From: Streptomyces sp. NBC_01275
GTDB taxonomy: Bacteria > Actinomycetota > Actinomycetes > Streptomycetales > Streptomycetaceae
Assembly: GCF_026340655.1 (NCBI RefSeq)
Contig: NZ_JAPEOZ010000001.1
Span: 3,844,001-3,908,000 of the forward strand
Direction of reading: 5' to 3'
DNA length: 64,000 nucleotides
The notes under the pieces are model-generated. The model saw nothing but the letters and a program-made list of their open reading frames with translations. It searched no databases and was not told the origin of the DNA. Shown here piece by piece: positions 52,362-61,004 of this stretch (positions are counted from its first letter, which is position 1; every line of letters begins with the position of its first letter). The position numbers and the translations under genes are program-made.

Positions 52362-54001
52362 GCCCCGCTCCCCCTCCAGATGTCCGTGAACCGGTCCAGC
52401 AGTCGGGCCGCCGCCGTCACGTCGTCCGTGAGCGGCCGGTCGGCCTGTTCCGCGTCGAGCACCGCCTCGGCCAGCTCCAGCGCCCGGGCCGCCGGCAGCC
52501 CCGGCTCGGGCCGCAGCTCGCGCTGGCGCAGCGCCCGTACGGCGGCGACGAGTTCGCAGCCGACGACGAGACGGTACGCGGCGCAGACCCGCAGCGTCTG
52601 CCGGGCGGCGAGCGAGGCGAAACTGGCCTGTTCCTCGACGCCCCGGGAGAGTACAGCGTGGCCGAGGGACGCGGGCGCGGAGAAGGCCCGCAGATCACCG
52701 AGGGCGGCGCCGGCGGCGTACTCCAGGATCATCACGCCGGAGGAGGCGGGCTCGGCGTCGGCGAGGAAGGGGCGCAGCCGGGTGTAGGCGGGCTCGTTGA
52801 GGGTGGAGAGCCGGGACGTCGAGAGGCGGGCGACCTGGGTGAGGGACAGCCTGAAGTGGTCCAGGGCGAGGGCGAGTTGGGCCTGGTAGAAGCCGCCGTG
52901 GTGGTAGGCGGCCATGTCCTGCGGGGAGATGAGGGGGTTCTCGGCGGCGGCGTTGATCTCGATGGCGACCACCTCCTCCAGGGCGTCGGCGGCGTCGTGC
53001 GCCGGGCCGTGGATCTGGGGCAGGCAACGGAAGCCGTAGGGGTCCTGGACGCGGCCCAGCGGTGGTGTCGGCCGGTCGGCGGCGCCGATCAGCTCCCGCA
53101 TCCGGCGGGCCACCTCGGTGGAGCCGCGGTGCGGGCGGGCGGTGTGCACGGGAGCGGCGTACGCCTCGTGCGAGCCGTCCACGGCGAGCAGGGACAGTGC
53201 GGCGACGACCTGGGTGGCCTCCAGCAGCCCCCGCAGTTCGTGCAGGGCGAGCGCGGACTGCCCGAGGGTGAGGGCGTTGCTGCTGATGAGCGCGAGGGCG
53301 TCGTTGTTGTCGAGCTGCTGAGGCGCGGGCGCCCCGCCGACGCCCGCCCCGCCGGAGACCCCGACCCCCGCACCACCGGAGACCCCCGCCCCGCCGGAGA
53401 CCCCGACCCCCGCACCACCGGAGACCCCCGCCCCGCCGGAGGCCGCCCCACCGGATCCGTCCGCCGCCCGCCAGGGATGCTCCCCCACCAGCGCCAGTCC
53501 CAGTTGGGCCAGTGCCGCGAGGTCGCCGGTGCCTACCGAGCCGAACTCGTTGACGACCGGGTGGGCGCCGCTCTCCAGGGCCTCGCACAGGGCCGTGACG
53601 ACGGTCGGGCGCAGGCCGGCGCCGGCGGCGAGGAGTTGGTTGGCGCGGACGGCGAGCATGGCGCGGACCTGCCGGGCGGGCAGTTCCTCGCCGATCGCGC
53701 CGGCGTGGCTGCGCAGCAGGCGCAGGCCGTGCTCGGCGGCCGCCTCGGTGGGCACGTCCTCGTTCCGGTTGGCGCCGACGCCGGTGGAGCGGCCGTAGAC
53801 GCGCCCGGTGACGGCGATCTGCCGGGCGGCGTCCCAGGCGTCCGTCATGCGGCGCATCGCGTCGCTGCCGGGGACCGGCCGCGCGGTCCCGTCGGCGAGG
53901 CGTACGACGTCCGCGACGCCGAGGGCGACTCCGTCGAGGACGACCAGGCCGCTGTGCACGGCGTCCGAGGCATAAGGCGCGTCCACGATCTGAGACGACA
54001 T
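52358..54001 (-). CDS. aromatic amino-acid ammonia-lyase family protein (HAL/PAL) with altered MIO motif
   Basis: 547 residues from ATG 54001 (GAGGGGAG upstream). Family features: VYGRSTGVGANRNEDVP (catalytic Tyr), DPYGFRCLPQIHGPAHD, VAIEINAAAENPLIS. But where HAL/PAL enzymes have GSVGASGDL, this one has GSVGTGDL: one residue fewer and no Ser, so the MIO cofactor (from Ala-Ser-Gly) could not form as known. It also has an insert of GVSGGAGV repeats (about 194-240). It might be a histidine ammonia-lyase homologue with another chemistry, or inactive. It is coupled to the RpiR gene and divergent from the ABC importer. Confidence 0.85.
   Translation of the reverse strand: MSSQIVDAPYASDAVHSGLVVLDGVALGVADVVRLADGTARPVPGSDAMRRMTDAWDAARQIAVTGRVYGRSTGVGANRNEDVPTEAAAEHGLRLLRSHAGAIGEELPARQVRAMLAVRANQLLAAGAGLRPTVVTALCEALESGAHPVVNEFGSVGTGDLAALAQLGLALVGEHPWRAADGSGGAASGGAGVSGGAGVGVSGGAGVSGGAGVGVSGGAGVGGAPAPQQLDNNDALALISSNALTLGQSALALHELRGLLEATQVVAALSLLAVDGSHEAYAAPVHTARPHRGSTEVARRMRELIGAADRPTPPLGRVQDPYGFRCLPQIHGPAHDAADALEEVVAIEINAAAENPLISPQDMAAYHHGGFYQAQLALALDHFRLSLTQVARLSTSRLSTLNEPAYTRLRPFLADAEPASSGVMILEYAAGAALGDLRAFSAPASLGHAVLSRGVEEQASFASLAARQTLRVCAAYRLVVGCELVAAVRALRQRELRPEPGLPAARALELAEAVLDAEQADRPLTDDVTAAARLLDRFTDIWRGSGA
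53346..53441. repeat. 42-bp tandem repeat inside the lyase gene (2.3 copies)
   Basis: A 42-bp unit starting GCCCCGCCGGAGACCCC at 53346 repeats exactly at 53388, with a partial third copy at 53430. Because 42 is a multiple of 3 it keeps the frame and encodes a 14-residue GVSGGAGVGVSGGA-like unit. Such a unit can change length by slippage and produce strain differences. Confidence 0.85.
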
Positions 54002-54079
54002 AAGGCCCCAAACTCCCCTCAATCCAGACACTCGATCTCGCCTGTCGGCCATCCGTTACCTCGGATTAACACCGAACCG

Positions 54080-54095
54080 TTGACAAGCTATTCAG
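54080..54095 (+). promoter_or_regulatory. shared TTGAC..CTATTCAG motif upstream of the ABC importer
   Basis: TTGACAAG (54080-54087) followed by CTATTCAG (54088-54095), 49 bases before the importer start at 54144. The hutU leader has TTGACTAG, two more bases, then CTATTCAG (47752-47735, minus strand). It could serve the importer and, read the other way, lie near the start of the lyase transcript. Confidence 0.5.
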
Positions 54096-54143
54096 ATACC
54101 AAGAACTCTGCATGACGTTATACAGCCGGGCAAGGGACATCTC

Positions 54144-55196
54144 ATGATCCAGTTCGACGCGGTGCACAAGCGCTTCCCCAACGGCACGACAGCAGTCCAC
54201 GACCTCACCCTCGACATGCCGGAAGGCGGCGTGACCGTCCTGGTCGGTTCCTCCGGTTGCGGCAAGACGACCACCCTGCGGATGATCAACCGGATGGTCG
54301 AGCCGACCTCCGGCACCATCCGGGTCGGCGGCAAGGACGTCACCCGCCAGGACGCGGCCGAACTGCGCCGCTCCATCGGCTACGTCATCCAGCAGGCCGG
54401 CCTCTTCCCGCACCGCACGGTGCTGGACAACGTCGCCACCGTGCCGTTGCTGCTGGGGCACGGCCGCCGCAGGGCACGGGCCCGCGCGGCCGAGCTGCTG
54501 GAGACCGTCGGGCTCTCCGCCGACGCCGGCCGCCGCTACCCGCACCAGCTCTCCGGCGGCCAACAGCAGCGCGTCGGCGTGGCCCGCGCGCTCGCCGCCG
54601 ACCCGCCGGTGCTCCTCATGGACGAGCCCTTCGGCGCGGTCGACCCCGTCGTGCGCACCCAGCTCCAGGACGAACTCCTGCGGCTGCAGAAGGAGTTGAA
54701 CAAGACCATCGTCTTCGTCACACACGACGTCGACGAGGCCGTCCGGCTCGGCGACCGCATCGCGATCTTCCGCACCGGCGGCCACCTCGTGCAGTGCGCC
54801 GCCCCCGCCGAACTGCTCGCCCGCCCGGCCGACGACTTCGTCGCCGACTTCCTCGGCGCCGAGCGCGGTCTGAAGCTGCTGTCGCTGTCGACCCTCGCGG
54901 ACGTCCCGCAGGGCCCCACCCCCGAGGGCGGCGCCTGGACCCTCGTCCTCGACGCGGCCCGCAAGCCGCTGCACTGGAAGTCCGCGGACGGCGAACTCCC
55001 CGTACGGCCGCTGAAGGACGGCGACTCCCTGCTGGCCGCGCTCGACGAGTCCGTCGCCTCCCCCACCGGTCTGATCGCCCGCGTCGACGCCGACGGCGTG
55101 CTCACCGGCGTCACGTCCCGCGACGACGTCCACACCCACGCGGGGAACGCTCACGCGCAGGCCAGGGCCCACACGAAGGCAGGTGCGGCCGCATGA
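54144..55196 (+). CDS. ProU/OpuC-type ABC transporter, ATP-binding subunit
   Basis: 350 residues from ATG 54144. Walker A VGSSGCGKTTTLRMINRM, Q-loop VIQQAGLFPHRT, signature LSGGQQQRVGVARALA, Walker B PPVLLMDEPFGAVD, H-loop VFVTHDVDEA. The C-terminal ~110 residues form a regulatory extension in place of full CBS domains (LSLSTLADVPQGPTPEGGAW, LLAALDESVASPTGLIARVD). It energises import by the two permeases encoded next. The subfamily usually carries glycine betaine, choline or proline, but ProU-type systems (HutXWV) for histidine are known in proteobacteria. The stop overlaps the permease start. Confidence 0.93.
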   Translation: MIQFDAVHKRFPNGTTAVHDLTLDMPEGGVTVLVGSSGCGKTTTLRMINRMVEPTSGTIRVGGKDVTRQDAAELRRSIGYVIQQAGLFPHRTVLDNVATVPLLLGHGRRRARARAAELLETVGLSADAGRRYPHQLSGGQQQRVGVARALAADPPVLLMDEPFGAVDPVVRTQLQDELLRLQKELNKTIVFVTHDVDEAVRLGDRIAIFRTGGHLVQCAAPAELLARPADDFVADFLGAERGLKLLSLSTLADVPQGPTPEGGAWTLVLDAARKPLHWKSADGELPVRPLKDGDSLLAALDESVASPTGLIARVDADGVLTGVTSRDDVHTHAGNAHAQARAHTKAGAAA

Positions 55197-55834
55197 CCAT
55201 CGACTGGTCCTGGATATCGAGCCACACCGACGACCTCACCAGCCTGACGATCTCCCATCTCCAGGCCGCCCTGAGCGCCGTCTTCTTCGGCCTGCTGATC
55301 TCGCTGCCGCTGGCCGTGCTCGCGCACCGGGTCCGCCCCCTGCGCGGCTTCCTGCTCGGTCTGTCGAACGTCCTGTTCACGATCCCGTCGATCGCGATCT
55401 TCGTGCTGCTCCTGCCGATCAGCGGTCTGACCCGCACCACGACCGTCATCGGCCTGACCGTCTACACCCTGGTCGTGCTGCTGCGGAACACGGTCGAGGG
55501 CCTCGACTCGGTCCCCGCGAAGACCAAGGAGGCGGCCAAGGCGATGGGCACGCGCCCCCTGCGCACGCTCCTCACCGTCGAGTTCCCGCTCGCGCTCCCC
55601 GTGATCATGGCGGGCGTCCGCATCGCGACGGTCATGTCGATCTCGCTCGTCTCGGTCGCCACCTACATCGGCGACGGCGGCCTCGGCCAGCTCTTCACCG
55701 ACGGCTTCCAGCGCGACTTCCCCACCCCTGTGATCGCGGGAGTGGTCCTCACGATCCTCCTCGCCGTCGTCGCGGACGCGGCCCTGGTCGGTGTCCAGTA
55801 CGTCCTCACCCCGTGGAAGAGGCGGCGCGCCTGA
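55193..55834 (+). CDS. ProU/OpuC-type ABC transporter permease 1
   Basis: 213 residues from ATG 55193, overlapping the ATPase gene as ATGA. About six membrane helices: LSAVFFGLLISLPLAVLAHR, VLFTIPSIAIFVLLLPISGL, TVIGLTVYTLVVLLRNTVEG, and the EAA loop EAAKAMGTRPLRTLLTVEFP that contacts the ATPase. It pairs with permease 2. The next gene starts on its last base (TGATG), so the four genes are tightly coupled. Confidence 0.93.
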   Translation: MTIDWSWISSHTDDLTSLTISHLQAALSAVFFGLLISLPLAVLAHRVRPLRGFLLGLSNVLFTIPSIAIFVLLLPISGLTRTTTVIGLTVYTLVVLLRNTVEGLDSVPAKTKEAAKAMGTRPLRTLLTVEFPLALPVIMAGVRIATVMSISLVSVATYIGDGGLGQLFTDGFQRDFPTPVIAGVVLTILLAVVADAALVGVQYVLTPWKRRRA

Positions 55835-56502
55835 TGTACGAACTCTTCAAGAACCTCGGCTCCTGGCTGACCAGCGGTTCCCAGTGGTCCGGCGCGGACG
55901 GCATCGCGCACCGTCTCGCCGAGCACCTCCAGTACTCGCTGCTGGCCACCCTCATCGCGGCCGTCATCGGCCTCCCCGTCGGCCTGCTGATCGGCCACAC
56001 CGGCAAGGGCGCGTTCCTCGCCATCAACCTGGCGTCCTTCGGCCGGGCCCTGCCGACGGTCGGCCTGGTGGTGCTCGTCTTCCTGGCCAGCGGCCTGTCC
56101 ATGTGGCCGGTCTACGTCGCGCTGGTCGCCCTCGCCGTCCCGTCGATCGTGACCAACACCTACGCGGGCATGACGGCCGTCGACCCGGACGTGAAGGACG
56201 CGGCGCGCGGCCAGGGCATGCGCGGCCACCAGGTCCTCTTCCAGGTCGAGCTGCCTCTCGCCCTCCCCCTGATCATGACGGGCCTGCGGCTCGCCCTGAT
56301 CCAGGTCGTCGCCACCGCCACGATCGCCGCGTACGTCTCCTTCGGCGGCCTGGGCCGCTATGTCTTCGACGGCCTGGCCCAGCGCGACCTGGTACAGGTG
56401 CTCGGCGGCGCGGTCCTGGTCGCCGCGGTCGCCATCGTCCTGGACACGGCGCTCGCCGGCCTCCAGCGCCTCCTCTTCCGCCACCGCGCCACCACCGCCT
56501 GA
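55834..56502 (+). CDS. ProU/OpuC-type ABC transporter permease 2
   Basis: 222 residues from ATG 55834, sharing one base with the previous stop. Membrane helices LQYSLLATLIAAVIGLPVGL, AFLAINLASFGRALPTVGLV, WPVYVALVALAVPSIVTNTY; the EAA-like loop DAARGQGMRGHQVLFQVELP; IQVVATATIAAYVSFGGLGR. It forms the channel with permease 1. The substrate-binding protein gene follows after 20 bases. Confidence 0.93.
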   Translation: MYELFKNLGSWLTSGSQWSGADGIAHRLAEHLQYSLLATLIAAVIGLPVGLLIGHTGKGAFLAINLASFGRALPTVGLVVLVFLASGLSMWPVYVALVALAVPSIVTNTYAGMTAVDPDVKDAARGQGMRGHQVLFQVELPLALPLIMTGLRLALIQVVATATIAAYVSFGGLGRYVFDGLAQRDLVQVLGGAVLVAAVAIVLDTALAGLQRLLFRHRATTA

Positions 56503-56522
56503 ACCGCGTAGGGAACTCCGAC

Positions 56523-57467
56523 ATGAACCGACGCATGAACCGACGCACGGTCCTCGGCGGCCTGTTCGCGGCCGCCGCCGTCCCCGCCCTGACCGCCTGC
56601 GCCGGCGGCATCACCTCCCTCGACAGCGAGGGCACGACCGCCTCCGGCGGCGGCTCCAGCAAGGACGGCGTCACCATAGGCACCGCCAACTTCACCGAGA
56701 ACCAGGTGCTGGGCTACCTCTACGCCGCCGCCCTCGAAGCGGCCGGCGTGAAGGTCAAGGTCCGCCCCAACCTCGGCACCCGCGAGATCGTGTTCCCCGC
56801 CCTCAAGAGCGGCGACATCGACCTCCTGCCGGAGTACCAGGGCGCGCTCCTCACCTACCTCAACCCCAAGGCCTCGGCGACGGAGGAGGGCGAGATGCAG
56901 AACGACCTCACCATCGCCCTGCCCGCCGGCCTCCAGGTCCTGCCGTACGGCGGGGCCGAGGACGCGGACGCCTTCGCGGTCACCCAGGAGACGGCGAAGA
57001 AGTACGGCCTGACCTCCCTCGCCGACCTCAAGAAGCTGAACGGCAAGCTGGTCATCGGCGCCGCCCCCGAGGTCAAGACGCGCCGCGTCGGCGTGGTCGG
57101 CCTCAAGGACGTGTACGGCGTGGAGTTCAAGGAGTTCAAGTCGCTCGACTCCTCCGGTCCGCTGGTCAAGGCCGCGCTGAAGAAGGGCGACGTGGACGTG
57201 GCGAACCTCTTCACCACCGACACCGACATCCTGGACAACGGCTGGGTGGTCCTCACCGACCCCGAGAACCTGATCCCGGGCCAGCACATCGTGCCGCTCA
57301 TCGCCGACCGCAAGGCCGACTCCACCGTCCGCAAGGCCCTCGCGAAGCTCGGCAACGTCCTGACCACCGAGCAGCTCACCGAGCTCAACCGCCAGGTGGA
57401 CAAGGACAAGAAGGACCCGGAGGACGTGGCGAACGCGTACGCCGAGCAGCACGGGCTGACGAAGTGA
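56523..57467 (+). CDS. ABC transporter substrate-binding lipoprotein (OpuAC/OsmF type)
   Basis: 314 residues from ATG 56523. Twin-Arg-like start (RRTVLGGLFAAAAVPALTAC) with lipobox LTAC, so it is a membrane-linked lipoprotein. The mature fold follows the glycine betaine-binding family: GVTIGTANFTENQVLGYLYA, SGDIDLLPEYQGALLTYLNP, LVIGAAPEVKTRRVGVVGLK, DVDVANLFTTDTDILDNGWV. The aromatic cage typical of betaine binders is not evident, so the ligand may be another amino acid. It is the last gene of the operon. Confidence 0.92.
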   Translation: MNRRMNRRTVLGGLFAAAAVPALTACAGGITSLDSEGTTASGGGSSKDGVTIGTANFTENQVLGYLYAAALEAAGVKVKVRPNLGTREIVFPALKSGDIDLLPEYQGALLTYLNPKASATEEGEMQNDLTIALPAGLQVLPYGGAEDADAFAVTQETAKKYGLTSLADLKKLNGKLVIGAAPEVKTRRVGVVGLKDVYGVEFKEFKSLDSSGPLVKAALKKGDVDVANLFTTDTDILDNGWVVLTDPENLIPGQHIVPLIADRKADSTVRKALAKLGNVLTTEQLTELNRQVDKDKKDPEDVANAYAEQHGLTK

Positions 57468-57621
57468 ACGGACCGGGCGAAGCAGACGGATCAAGGGGCG
57501 GTATCTCAAGGGCGATGATCTGACAACGAATCAACCAAGTGTCGCTAAACAGCCACACAGCGTGACTCTTCGGGTGCTTACGGTGAACGGGCTTTACCAG
57601 CCCACCTCCTGAGGAAGCGTC

Positions 57622-58380
<759 letters not shown>

Positions 58381-58395
58381 ACCGCGCCTCCCCCT

Positions 58396-58518
58396 CACGA
58401 GCGCGGCCGGGGCATCGAGGTCCGGATCAGCGGGGTGGACCGCGCCCACCGCCCGATCCTGGAGTCGCAGGGCGTCCTCCTCGCGGCGAACCCGACCCCC
58501 GACCGGGGGGCTATCCCC
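58396..58518 (+). pseudogene. possible remnant of a STAS/SulP-type coding sequence
   Basis: The frame after the carbonic anhydrase stop reads HERGRGIEVRISGVDRAHRP then ILESQGVLLAANPTP, with strong G/C third positions. It recalls the end of STAS domains in SulP anion transporters, which are often found fused or next to carbonic anhydrases. No start or ribosome site is visible, and the reading frame is the same as that of the carbonic anhydrase. It is a weak call from a short match by eye. Confidence 0.3.
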
Positions 58519-58577
58519 AGTGCGGCCGGCGTCCGCGCTCCCTAACGTGGACGTCCATGACGGGATGGGAGACCACC

Positions 58578-59009
58578 ATGGACGCGCGGGACGCCGACCT
58601 GAAGAAGGAGCTCGACGCCACCCTGCAGACGCGCAGGGAACTGGGCGAGGAGTACGAGTCCGCACTGGTGGACTCGTTCCTGGAGAAGGTCGATCAGCGC
58701 ATCGACGGCGCGGTCGAGCGCCGGGTGCGCCGGCAGTTCGCGGAACAGCAGATGGCGTCGGCCCGGGACGCCCGCTCACCGCGGGCCACGGACTCCTGGG
58801 CCGAACGTTTCGGCTTCGGCATCGTCTCGCTGGTGCTGGCGATCCCGCTGTCCGGGATCGGCGCGGGCACCGCGCATCTGCCCGGACTGATCGTCACCTG
58901 GGCGGGCATCGTCGGCGTCAACGCGGTCCAGGCCGCCCGCAGCAACCCGGGCCTGTTCGGCGGCCGACGACGCGAGAAGTCCGCCCAGAGCAGCGACTGG
59001 GAGGACTGA
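58578..59009 (+). CDS. small membrane protein with N-terminal coiled coil
   Basis: 143 residues from ATG 58578 (GGGAGA 7 bases upstream; ATG 58557 is possible). The first half is helical and charged (DADLKKELDATLQTRRELGE, EYESALVDSFLEKVDQRIDG, AVERRVRRQFAEQQ). The second half has a hydrophobic pair FGIVSLVLAIPLSGIGAG and LPGLIVTWAGIVGVNAVQAA. Similar proteins are common in actinobacteria and may be membrane organisers; no function is known. A large hairpin follows. Confidence 0.78.
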   Translation: MDARDADLKKELDATLQTRRELGEEYESALVDSFLEKVDQRIDGAVERRVRRQFAEQQMASARDARSPRATDSWAERFGFGIVSLVLAIPLSGIGAGTAHLPGLIVTWAGIVGVNAVQAARSNPGLFGGRRREKSAQSSDWED

Positions 59010-59058
59010 GCGCAGGGAAGACGCCGGCAGAGAGAAGCCGGACGGGGAGAAGACTATG

Positions 59059-59113
59059 CGCGGGGACCGCCGCACCCCCGTTACCGGGGGGCGGGACGAC
59101 GGCGGTCCCCGCG
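59059..59113 (+). terminator. perfect 14-bp hairpin with nested inner stem
   Basis: CGCGGGGACCGCCG (59059-59072) is complementary to CGGCGGTCCCCGCG (59100-59113); the loop holds a smaller CCCCCG/CGGGGG stem. It lies 50 bases after the stop of the membrane protein gene. From 59114 to 59462 I see no gene. Confidence 0.75.
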
Positions 59114-59462
59114 AAGGACGCGGGCCGGGTCAGGCCGGGCTTGCGCGTCCATGGCGTCTGTGGAGGTCCGGGAGCCGCTCCGGAGGTCCGTGACGCCGTT
59201 CGGTTGCCGGTGGGGCGGGGAGCCGCTCCCGCCCTTCCGACACCCACAAATATGCCGGACGCGTGTTAAGCGTGTGCTGCGTGGACGTGACGCGCTCGTA
59301 CCACTTCCGCGAAGTCCACTGTTTCGGTAGACAAACGGAACTTCGCCGCCAGGACGGGCCGTTCACCGGAGGTTTCCCGGAGGTTCCGCCCCCGGGCCCC
59401 GGAAAGTGGCCTCCGGGCCGGCCCCCGGCCCCGGCCCGTCGCCCGTCCCTCGTCTCCTTCGT

Positions 59463-60854
59463 CTACTTCGTCGCGCTCTTCGCCAGGAAGGCCAGCAGGT
59501 CCTGGCGGCTGACGACCCCGGTGGGCTTGCCCTCGACGAGGACGATCGCCGCGTCGGCGGTGCCGAGCACGGACATCAGGTCGGCGACCGGCTCACCGGA
59601 GCCGACCTGCGGCAGCGGGGAGGACATGTGCTTCTCCAGCGGGTCGGAGAGCGAGGCCCGCTGGGTGAACAGCGCGTCGAGCAGCTCCCGCTCCACGACC
59701 GACCCGACGACCTCGGCGGCCATGACGTCCGGGTGACCGGCGCCCGGCTTCACGATCGGCATCTGCGAGACGCCGTACTCGCGCAGCACCTCGATGGCCT
59801 CGCCGACGGTCTCGTCCGGGTGCATGTGGACGAGGGACGGGATGGCGCCGTGCTCCTTGTCGTTCAGGACGTCGGCGACGCGGGCGCTGGGGCCCTCGTC
59901 CTCCAGGAAGCCGTAGTCGGCCATCCACTCGTCGTTGAAGATCTTGCTGAGGTAGCCGCGCCCGCTGTCGGGGAGGAGGACGACGACGACGTCGTCCGGG
60001 CCGAGCCGCTCCGCGACCCGCAGCGCCGCCACGACGGCCATCCCGCAGGAGCCGCCCACCAGGAGGCCCTCCTCCTTGGCCAGCCGGCGGGTCATCTGGA
60101 AGGAGTCCTTGTCGGACACCGGGACGATCTCGTCGGCGACGTCCCGGTCGTAGGCGGTCGGCCAGAAGTCCTCGCCTACGCCCTCGACGAGATACGGCCG
60201 CCCGGACCCGCCGGAGTACACGGACCCCTCGGGGTCGGCGCCGACGACCTGCACGCGGCCCTCACTGGCGTCCTTCAGGTAGCGCCCGGTACCGGAGATG
60301 GTGCCGCCGGTGCCCACGCCCGCCACGAAGTGGGTGATCCGCCCCTCCGTCTGCTGCCACAGCTCGGGGCCGGTGGAGTGGTAGTGGGAGAGGGGGTTGT
60401 GGGGGTTGGAGTACTGGTCGGGCTTCCAGGCGCCCGGGGTCTCCCGCACCAGCCGGTCCGACACGTTGTAGTAGGAGTCCGGGTGCTCGGGGTCGACGGC
60501 GGTGGGGCACACGACGACCTCGGCGCCGTACGCGCGCAGCACGTTGATCTTGTCGGTGCTGACCTTGTCGGGGCACACGAAGATGCACTTGTACCCCTTC
60601 TGCTGCGCCACGATGGCGAGCCCGACCCCGGTGTTCCCGCTGGTCGGCTCGACGATCGTGCCGCCGGGCTGCAGCTCCCCGCTCTTCTCGGCGGCCTCGA
60701 TCATGCGCAGGGCGATGCGGTCCTTCACGGAACCGCCCGGGTTGAAGTACTCCACCTTGGCCAGGACGGTCGCCTGGATGCCCTTGGTCACGCTGTTGAG
60801 CTTCACCAGCGGGGTGTTGCCGACGAGGCTGATCATCGAGTCGTGGAATTGCAC
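59463..60854 (-). CDS. cystathionine beta-synthase
   Basis: 463 residues from GTG 60854. PLP fold-type II core: MISLVGNTPLVKLNSVTKGI, Lys in FNPGGSVKDRIALRMI, substrate loop VEPTSGNTGVGLAIVAQQKG, PLP phosphate loop GTGGTISGTGRYLKD. The C-terminal region has two CBS domains (about 345-400 and 405-460). It joins serine and homocysteine to cystathionine in transsulphuration; the CBS pair may bind an adenosyl ligand as regulator. No heme-binding N-terminus is present. It is divergent from the SGNH hydrolase gene. Confidence 0.93.
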   Translation of the reverse strand: MQFHDSMISLVGNTPLVKLNSVTKGIQATVLAKVEYFNPGGSVKDRIALRMIEAAEKSGELQPGGTIVEPTSGNTGVGLAIVAQQKGYKCIFVCPDKVSTDKINVLRAYGAEVVVCPTAVDPEHPDSYYNVSDRLVRETPGAWKPDQYSNPHNPLSHYHSTGPELWQQTEGRITHFVAGVGTGGTISGTGRYLKDASEGRVQVVGADPEGSVYSGGSGRPYLVEGVGEDFWPTAYDRDVADEIVPVSDKDSFQMTRRLAKEEGLLVGGSCGMAVVAALRVAERLGPDDVVVVLLPDSGRGYLSKIFNDEWMADYGFLEDEGPSARVADVLNDKEHGAIPSLVHMHPDETVGEAIEVLREYGVSQMPIVKPGAGHPDVMAAEVVGSVVERELLDALFTQRASLSDPLEKHMSSPLPQVGSGEPVADLMSVLGTADAAIVLVEGKPTGVVSRQDLLAFLAKSATK

Positions 60855-61004
60855 CGTTGTCTCCGGTTGCTTGCAAAATCGGTGGTCTTAGTGGTCCCGC
60901 CAGCCTAAAGGCACGTCGACACGTTCACTCCTCGTCGAGATTGGGCGACGGTCCGTACGGGGCAAGGAGTGGTTGTACGGACACGAGGGAGGTGGCGTCG
61001 AGGC

